From Hibiscus mutabilis (lineage: Eukaryota > Streptophyta > Magnoliopsida > Malvales > Malvaceae): a stretch of DNA of 64,000 bases. The notes under the pieces are model-generated. The model searched no databases. It was given only the letters and a program-made list of their open reading frames with translations, and was not told the DNA's origin. The translations under genes were made by a program, and so were the position numbers. Position 1 is the first letter of the stretch; each line of letters starts with the position of its first letter. This document shows positions 56,441 through 64,000 of the stretch, in pieces. Where the stretch lies: NCBI GenBank assembly GCA_019671005.1, contig CM033745.1, forward strand, positions 5,317,146 through 5,381,145. Direction: 5' to 3'.

Positions 56441-57790
56441 TTAGCTCTATCTATATGTTATACCAAAAAAATCACATCTATAATTAATATAAATAAAGAA
56501 TAAATAAATTTGAAACGACAAATCTTAATTTTAATCCTAAGCCTACCTATGAAAGAGGGGGCAAAGACTGAGAAAAAAATAAGGTGTTCCTAATAAGTTT
56601 AAGACCCATGACTTAAAAGGGAATATGAGAGAATAAATATAAGTAACTTTGCTAACTGATTTTTTTTTGTTTAACTTGAAAAGTTAGTTTAAACCCAAGC
56701 TGATTTTTTAACTTTGCTTATAGGTCAAAAAGTTGATTTGGTCTCAAAAACTCGTTTGAAGAGCATTGTCAATAGGGCTAACTTGGAGGTTTAGTGTGAT
56801 GAAGAAAGGTGTAAAATAAAACTGAGAAATAACAATAATCACCAAATTTACCAACATGGTCACTTTCACCAACCCTGAGGAGCCAGGATCATGAAGGCAA
56901 GCCATAAAAGCAAACAAATTTCCTTTTATTGTAATAATTTTGGATAAAGACAAGCTTCATTATCCTAAAAAATCTTCTTCGTTTGCCATCTCTTTCAATT
57001 TGCCGTGTATACTATCACAGATAAGAACATGTTTTACTTGTTCCAGAGCCTTCGCTTTACTCACTGCAATACCCCCAATTAATGGATACAATCCCATATG
57101 GGACCCATTTCTTCTTCTTCTTCCTGTTAACTATATAAATGCCCTGATTTCAAAATCCTTACTTTCTACAATTAAAACCTAGTCAATGGTCCCTCCCCTA
57201 CTATTCCCTCGATTTTGCATTATTTATTCTGAGTAGAGCATAACAATAATGCAGCCGATCACATGCTTGTTAAGCCTACTCCCCGACGAAATTTTTTATA
57301 AAACTTTAACCCAAACAGAATCCAACAAACAATATTCCCCTCCCCGACCACTTTCCAGGTTCTCTTACAATAGGCAGCATACCCAATATCATGTATCTAT
57401 AAATAAAATGCTTGGAAAAAAATGGTTATGCAGAATAACAACATGCGGTACACGGGATTTTAATACAATCAAGTCGGGGTTTACAGGTAATGTCGAGGTC
57501 TTTCAACATACAAAGCACGCACATACGAGATAAATGTTCACGAAACAATGCACTTTACAAGCTAAGATAGGGAACGGTGACTTGTTCAGACTCTAAACAC
57601 TAACCTTGATGGTTTTATTAATTTTACTAGATGAAAACAGGCTTACATGATTTAAATACCCTCGTAAAGAGAAGATAAGCGGTAGCAACATACAAAAGAA
57701 AGATACCCCATGATCTCCTGCCCACTCCAACATTCTCTTATTTCTTTAGAAACAACTGCATCGGATAGGAAAATTCATGTATGACGCCAG
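56441..57790. other. Intergenic and 3' flank of the Aux/IAA gene
   Basis: Contains SINE copy C. The stretch next to 57790 is the 3' UTR of the minus-strand Aux/IAA gene. Nothing else is recognised. Confidence 0.5.
56525..56660 (-). mobile_element. tRNA-derived SINE, copy C
   Basis: On the minus strand: ATCAGTTAGCAAAGTTACTT head, AAGTCATGGGTCTTAAAC around the B box, CATAGGTAGGCTTAGGATT tail. Same family as 44145-44275, more diverged. Confidence 0.5.
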
Positions 57791-60359
57791 CTAGTTCCGG
57801 TTCCGGCACTTTTCCACAGCCCTTGGGGCTGCACGCAAAAATAAAAGGACCATGAGAAGAGAAGTCAATGGATTTTAATCAAACTTAAAAGTATGAGCAA
57901 GGGACTGTAGAACCACAGAATCATCACACTCTAAAGATAGAATAAAGTTCATCTTGGAGCTACATAGTAAGTTCATAGAGCACTGCAATTCTACAGATAT
58001 GCAACCACTGTTTAAAGTAATTATGATGTCCATAAAAGGGGCAAGAAGAATTATGATGACATTATTCATGCATCATTTTGAAGTTTCTCAATCTTTAAAG
58101 CTTGAACACTCCATCAAATGTAAAAGCCACAAAACAATGCCAAAATTCATGCAAAGGTTTAGAACTTTAGATGTCCATAAAGGCTTTTGTCAACAGGATA
58201 ATTCTCTATACAATTAGCACGTATCTTAGGCATTTTGTAAGAGATTGTAAAAACAGAAACTGGTCCCCATACTAGCTAATGCCGTGGCAGTCAGTTGAAG
58301 GATAATAAACACATAAAATTAGTTACCAAGTCCAATTGCATCAGAGCTCTTCATGATCCTCAGCCTTCTGCAGGTATCAGTAAACATCCTGAAACAATCA
58401 TAAACTTTGAATTAGGCTGCAGTGAACTGCCACTATTTGAGTAGAAAATCGAGCAATAAATACTAATAAACTGAACAGCATAATGTACTGGCTTATTAAA
58501 ATGTGACTTCGTTGTTATGGGGCAAGAGTATTAAATTGCGAGAAAATGAACCATTCTGCCAAAAATCGGAAACCACTGGGAAAAACAATTGCAGGTCTAA
58601 TGAAATGAATTTCAGTTTTTCCTATATACAGATCTCAATAATAGCATGCATGTTCTGCCTAAATGCAATTGTTTACCTTTCCTTTTCTGGTAGATGGTCA
58701 GCTAAACAAAGGGGTCATAAAAAACCTTATAGATACTATATCAGGGACTGTTAGCACTTGGCAGTTATTCTTACGGATTCAAAGATTTTCTTACTTTGTT
58801 GCATATCTTTAAAACCTCAAGAAGACGAGAAAGCTTAATAACAGATTGTTAAAGTACCATGGCAGAAACAATTCCTGTTTTGTGCTATGCTTAGGTTTAT
58901 TCTACTACAATGAATTCATTTTATATAAGCATACTTTCATTAAGTAGGTTTTTACTTCTTCAGAAGTAAATTAGCGTACACTTTGCTAATAACCTGAAAA
59001 TATATTCTTAGAGCAACAACTCAATTGCTAAACTATGGATGGTCTCATAATTATCATATCATATGATGGAAAGCACAATATTAGAAGAAAACATATATGA
59101 AGGGGGGTTTAGGGCTTACTCCCATGGGACATCACCCACAAGCATCCAATCACCATCTTTATCCTCATAAGTAAGAACATATTCGGATCTACGCAGCAGA
59201 TCCTTCAGCTTGCTTTCACTCAGCAGCTCCCTACCCAGGGTTCCATGAGATCCACATTGACCTGAAATCATAGTAAAATAGCAGTAGCTTGAATGAAATA
59301 CATGTAAAGTCTGCATCCTAAATCGCTATATTGAAACAACTCACCTATGGTAAAACAGCTGAACATCTTTTCAAGAGCAGAAGATAGCTCTTGATATTTA
59401 GAGTAGTTTTTCAAGTCAACTTTCCTCAGATAAGGGGCACCATCCATGCTGACCTTGACAAAAAGAGCATCAGGCCCTGCCTTCCCATCTACTTCATCAG
59501 TGTTATTAGAAGCGGTGGACAACGAGTTCTTTCTAAAAGATCTAATAGGAGGCCAACCTACAACTTGTGCCCTGCAAATGGAGGAGTACCATAGAATCTT
59601 CTAATTGTTAAACATAAAATTTATAGCAAAAACCATGCACACTTACTTGGTAGCAGGTGCTCCACTATTATTGTTTGCAGATGCATTAGGATTAGGCCTG
59701 GTTTCATTGGCAGCATGAGGCCTGTCCTTGACCAGCTTCTGGTTAGTAACCTCTTTGGCTTTTGTTGGTTGAACCCCAAGGTTCTCAAGCATAGAACCAG
59801 ACTTCAGTCCCAAGTTCGACGAAGGCCTGGATGACAGCATCACATCTACTTTTGAATTAGCAAGAAAATTACCCTGCAACATAGAGTGGGTTCGTTGCAT
59901 GTTAGACTTATCAATAATTAATCTCCCTATCCATTAATTAGTAATTATCACTACCTCTGAGAATCCATCCATTGCATCAGAGAACCCTCTTTTGTTGCCT
60001 GAAACAACAGTTTTCTGTGATGCAAAACAGTGACTATCACTTGAAGGGTGCAAAGGGAAAAGGGGCTTCTCATCAAGTTGAGAAGAGCCTAACAAAAGCT
60101 CTGGATTTCTTTCAGGAGACTGTGATCCAGGAAGCCCAAGCCTAAGCTCTGTTGCCTTCAGATTCAAACTAACATTGCTTCCGTCCAAACCAGGTGTAAC
60201 AACTGAGCAACCAATGGAAGAACAATCAGACAAACCCAAGTAATTGCGCTCCTTCAATTCAGCAGTACTCTGGCTCACACTATCCATGGAGGCAGAATAA
60301 CCCAGTGAAGTTACATTGCTCTGACACCCTTCCTCTACGTCAAGAAGCCGTAGAGACAT
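57791..60359 (-). CDS. IAA9: Aux/IAA auxin-response repressor, IAA8/IAA9 clade, 6 coding exons, 366 aa
   Basis: A nuclear repressor that binds ARF transcription factors and is degraded through TIR1/AFB-SCF when auxin is present. Coding exons, 5' to 3': 60359-59955, 59873-59647, 59571-59345, 59261-59120, 58388-58327, 57828-57791. All junctions are GT-AG and the frame is continuous. Domain I is ELRLGLPG at 71-78 (EAR motif LRLGL). KRGFSDAM at 123-130 is the conserved basic patch. Domain II degron VGWPPIR is at 215-221. The PB1 (III/IV) domain runs from about 244 with FVKVSMDGAPYLRKVDL, then YEDKDGDWMLVGDVPW, and ends with RIMKSSDAIGL. The C-terminus is APRAVEKCRNRN. The N-terminal LKERNYLGLSDCSS block marks the IAA8/IAA9 clade. 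No key residue is missing. Clade is firm; the exact IAA number is inferred. Confidence 0.95.
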
Positions 60360-61650
60360 CAGAATTCAAGAAAACAAAACAGCTTCAATACTTCTACAGT
60401 CTGCAAATTTTAAAGATAAACCAAAGTTATTATTCGAAGAAATAATGAAGCCAAGCTGCCTCGCTATCCTATCAACACCAATATTAACTATATGAAACTT
60501 GGATTGATTATAAAATATCTCCGATCAAATTAAACAGCATAAAGTTTAAAAAAGATCCTTAAGGAATATGAGAAATTAAGGAAATGATAAACGAAAAGCA
60601 GGGTAAATCTTAAGGATTAGAAACACCGCCTTTTATTTCTTAAATGATAAACAATTTTGTTAAACAATTATGAGTAGAAAAGCAAATGTAAAAGAACTGG
60701 CTAATCCAAGAAAGAATCAACACCAACAAACAAACTAAAGCTGAAGAAATTCCAAGCATCCTTGCAACTGAAACAATGATAAACGGAATCGTACAGCATC
60801 AAACAAATTGTTGTCTTACTGAAAACTATTTAGCTGCAATTTTAAGCATTTTCCATCAAAGTATTAACAGCGGTAAATTCGTGCAAAAAGTAGAACACAA
60901 GACCATACACACGCGCCAAAAGAAGATAAGAAAGTGGAAGAGTTTTTTAAAAGAAGAAATGATAGTATACAAAAGAAGCAAATAGTTGTGCCATGTTTGG
61001 TTGCTGGGAAAATGGCTAGAAAAATCGGAATCTAAAGCTAAGCTTTATAAAAAAGCTCAAGTTAGACCAATAGTCAAGAGAAGTGCTAGCAGCCTACACT
61101 GTACGGAGAACTAACAGCAGCAAGATTCCTGCGCTTTTATCTTTCTTATACTTTTCCTCTGTTTTCTCAGGAAACAAACAGCAGCTAACAAGAAAGCAAA
61201 AACCAAAATAACAACAAAAATAGAAAGCAAAAAAAAAGACAAAGCAAAACTTTTTTTCTCTCAGAAACAGAAGAGCAAACACAATGAGAAATGGAGATTA
61301 CAAAAAAATTACCTGAATGGATTGGTGGATCAGAAAACCAACAAAGATTATCAAAATCAAAGAAGAGAGAATTATTTTCCTGTTTTTATTTTTACTTAAA
61401 ACCAAGCAACAAGAGAAAGCTAAGGACCCTCCATTTGCCACAAAGTAACAAAAGCTTATTTGTAGTCCAATGTGAAACTCTATGCATTAAAATAATAATC
61501 AAACTCTAAAATAAACAAATAAAAGTAATCCTATTCCCTTTTTTTTTCTCGCTTTTCTCCCTACTTTCTGCCCCTGCTTTTCGCTCTATTTTTATTCTAA
61601 TTTTCTTTTTAAACTTGTCCTCTGGATCTTTCGAGGGAAAGAAAATCAAT
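60360..61650 (-). other. Likely 5' UTR of the Aux/IAA gene, with an intron
   Basis: TTTGCAG ends at 60401, leaving a 41-nt untranslated piece (60400-60360) before the ATG with no upstream ATG. A matching donor AG|GTAATTTT lies at 61313/61312, giving a possible 912-bp leader intron (60401-61312). The first leader exon would run from 61313 upstream for a few hundred bases of purine/pyrimidine-rich DNA. No transcript evidence; the transcription start is not located. Confidence 0.5.
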
Positions 61651-61699
61651 GGCCGAGGAGTACAAATTGATTCAATCCGAGCCGTTGATATTTTCTTCA

Positions 61700-63310
61700 G
61701 CTCGTAGATCATTGATACGGATAAACAAATATTTTATTTACAAAATATTCCTCTTTTATCTTTATTTCTACCAGATTAAAAAAACAAATTTAATGTAGTT
61801 TTTTTTTTCAAAAAGAATAACGTAGTTTAAGCTTTATTTTTTATGAAATTAATGTATCCAGTTTTTTAACACAAAAAATAAATCGTAAAAGTAATTTATA
61901 AAATATAAAAATAAAGTAATCAGGTGTTAAAAAGGTCCGTATATAATCCATTTTTCCTTTTGATATTTTTGGAATTTTAGCTGATTTGACTAATTTGTTA
62001 AACTTGTAATAATTTGTTGCAATACATGTCTATTTGCTTTATATATCAGAAATATTGAATAAGGTTCGATAATTTAAAGTTCAAATTGGAGTGAAATATA
62101 TATATATATATATACATATAATTTCTCTTTGGATAAAAAGTTATGTATTACTCGATGGTTGAATTTGTCAATTTTAATGGAATGCGGTACATATATTATT
62201 AATCAATTTAATATAAGAATTTGTCAATTTTACAAATGTAATGTCTGTTTTTTTTTATTTTAATCATTTTAGTACATATGTTTTTTAAACCTTACACATT
62301 TCGAACTTACATGTATCAAATATTACACAGAATAATCAGTACCAAATGTATAATATCTGGAACTATAATTAGCAAATTATCAAAAAAAACATAGATACTT
62401 TATTTATAAAAAACTCAGTTATCAAATTTAAAAGAAATAAATTGTATAATATCTCTCTCATTATTGTGTTTCCCACAAGATCATAAGTAGTGGGCAGATT
62501 AATCAAGTGATCCACTTTTATTTTATCCATTTAGATATTAAATTATTATTTTGTATCACTACAATTTAATATTTATTTCCTAAAACATTTATCTGAATTG
62601 CATAATTATTTGAACAAAAAGTTGCATAATTATTAATTACAATACAAGTATAAATTTTCTTAAACTGTTATTTTTTCCCAAAAAATTTAATATGATTATT
62701 CAAAACGCACACGTAAAGAGTATCCATGGCTTTTCAATGGGACAAAAGCTCTTCATTTTTTATTTTAATATTCAAATTTTAAATATTAAACTCTAATTTT
62801 AATTTTTAAATCTTTAACTTAAAAGATACATCTTACCCATAATACTCATTTATCTAGGTGGCCATAATTCCTATTGCCTCCTCGTACTTGACACCGTGTA
62901 ATTAAAAGTCATCTCCCACCTTTATTCATGTACCAAAACATGGCGCCATTTTTATAACGAAGCGTTATAATAAAATTGCATTGTTTAACCAAGACAAATA
63001 TTATTATAATCATATTTAAAATACTTTTTAGATATTAAAATTGTTATTATATATTTTATTTACTAAAACCATTAATATGTTAATATCATTCACATACGTT
63101 TTTTTCAAATACAATAACAGTCGTGCATAAAATAGAAAATGAAAATTTTAATGAAAAATATGGAAGCTATTACAATGAGAAAATCTTCCTAGTTTTAACT
63201 TGAGAATTACATAAAAGAGAGACATAGTGCATACCGCAAAGTAAACGACACAATGAAGTGTATTTAGTATTAAAAGATATTTATTAATATTATAAAGAAA
63301 AAATCTATCA
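61700..63310. other. AT-rich upstream region of the Aux/IAA gene
   Basis: No supported coding frame. A TA microsatellite lies at about 62099-62114. I saw no clustered auxin-response elements. Confidence 0.45.
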
Positions 63311-63902
63311 CTCTTGACGAACACCGCTGAACATACTAACATAGAATATTATTGAATACTATTAAATTAATTAATATTTAAAATTTAGAAGACTCAACAT
63401 ATAATTATAAATTATTTAACACAAATTCAATTAAATTATTTTCCATATATTATATTTTTAATAATTTTTAATAAATAGATCAATACCAACCTTATCCAAT
63501 TTTAAAAATAAAAAGTCCTAAACCCAAAACTATAAAACCTAGACCCTAAACCCAAGACCTTAAAATATAAACCCAAAACTCTAAAACCCTGAAAATTAAA
63601 CCATAAATTTGAACATTAAGTTTTAAGATTTTATGGTTTTAGAGTCTAAGATTTAAGATTTAGGGTTTATATTTTTAGGTTTAGTGTTTTGGGTTTTTTA
63701 TCTTTTAAATTGACTAAGATTGATATTGATTCATTTATTTAAAAAATGATTTAAAATATAATATGTATGGAAAATAATTTAATTGAAATTTTATTTTAAA
63801 TAATTTATAATTATATGTTAAATTCTTAAAATTTTTAATATTTATTAATCAATTTAATGATATTCAGCGATGTTCAGTATTAGTAATGTTCGCGTTAAAC
63901 TC
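63311..63902. repeat. Large foldback with CCCTAAA / TTTAGGG centre
   Basis: The outer arms pair over about 200 bp each (for example CGAACACCGCTGAACAT with ATGTTCAG...AATGTTCGCG, and ACATATAATTATAAATTATTT with its inverse). The inner 200 bp are CCCTAAACCC-type words on the left and TTTAGGGTTT-type words on the right, centred near 63610. Arms look about 75-80% similar by eye. No coding capacity. Confidence 0.7.
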
Positions 63903-64000
63903 ATCCTATTATAAAATATAAAATATAAAATATAAACTAGAAAATAAATTAAGGATGAAATCAATCCAATCAACAACTAGTTTAATGGAATATCTTTTAA

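Noticed and set aside
63219..63224. Auxin-response element (GAGACA, TGTCTC on the minus strand) for the Aux/IAA gene
   Set aside because: A single six-base word about 2.9 kb upstream is expected by chance.
1..64000. CRISPR arrays, operons or bacterial-type defence systems
   Set aside because: Introns, plant gene families and plant retroelements show nuclear plant DNA; the repeats here are transposon-derived.

Overview
The window is plant nuclear DNA. Intron-bearing genes with GT-AG junctions, a chloroplast-type HEMA gene, an Aux/IAA gene and many LTR retrotransposons, MITEs and SINE-like units point to a eudicot. The retroelement protein types (a DUF7745-like ORF1, gag-only LTR elements) suggest Malvaceae, perhaps cotton; that is inference from memory. 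It holds three intact protein genes, two broken RNase H-like fragments and a dense transposon load.

Layout. (1) 1-17281: a minus-strand Ty3/gypsy element of the Tat/Ogre type. It has LTRs of about 2.78 kb (the left one is cut by the window edge), a tRNA-Arg-type primer site, an upstream ORF1, gag, protease, RT, RNase H, a second archaeal-type RNase H, integrase and a repeat-rich 3' untranslated region. Frameshifts break it up. (2) 17282-21831: AT-rich DNA with an RNase H-like fragment. (3) 21832-24516 (+): HEMA, glutamyl-tRNA reductase, 3 exons, 550 aa, intact. (4) 26872-30002: a solo LTR related to the LTRs in (1), in opposite orientation, with a perfect 5-bp target duplication (CAAGT). (5) 30728-33165 (-): a WAV3-type RING-H2 plus VWA ubiquitin ligase, 2 exons, 774 aa, intact. 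(6) 33166-52600: gene-poor AT-rich DNA with MITEs, SINE-like units, telomere-like foldbacks and a long palindromic element (39331-42882) that carries a tRNA-like unit in each arm and is itself broken by a gag-only LTR element. (7) 52640-56440: an RNase H-like fragment split by a 3.4-kb gag-only LTR retrotransposon (52901-56277). (8) 57791-60359 (-): an Aux/IAA gene of the IAA8/IAA9 clade, 6 coding exons, 366 aa, with a likely 5' UTR intron. (9) 61700-64000: AT-rich DNA ending in a large foldback.

The three host genes serve separate processes (tetrapyrrole synthesis, auxin-linked root growth through a ubiquitin ligase, auxin transcriptional repression) and are independently transcribed. Nothing suggests a gene cluster. 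The most unusual structures are the palindromic element with paired tRNA-like units, the rearranged gag-only element inside it, the tandem TATATA-motif array in the gypsy 3' region, and the indel-type differences between the gypsy LTRs, which may be partly assembly error.
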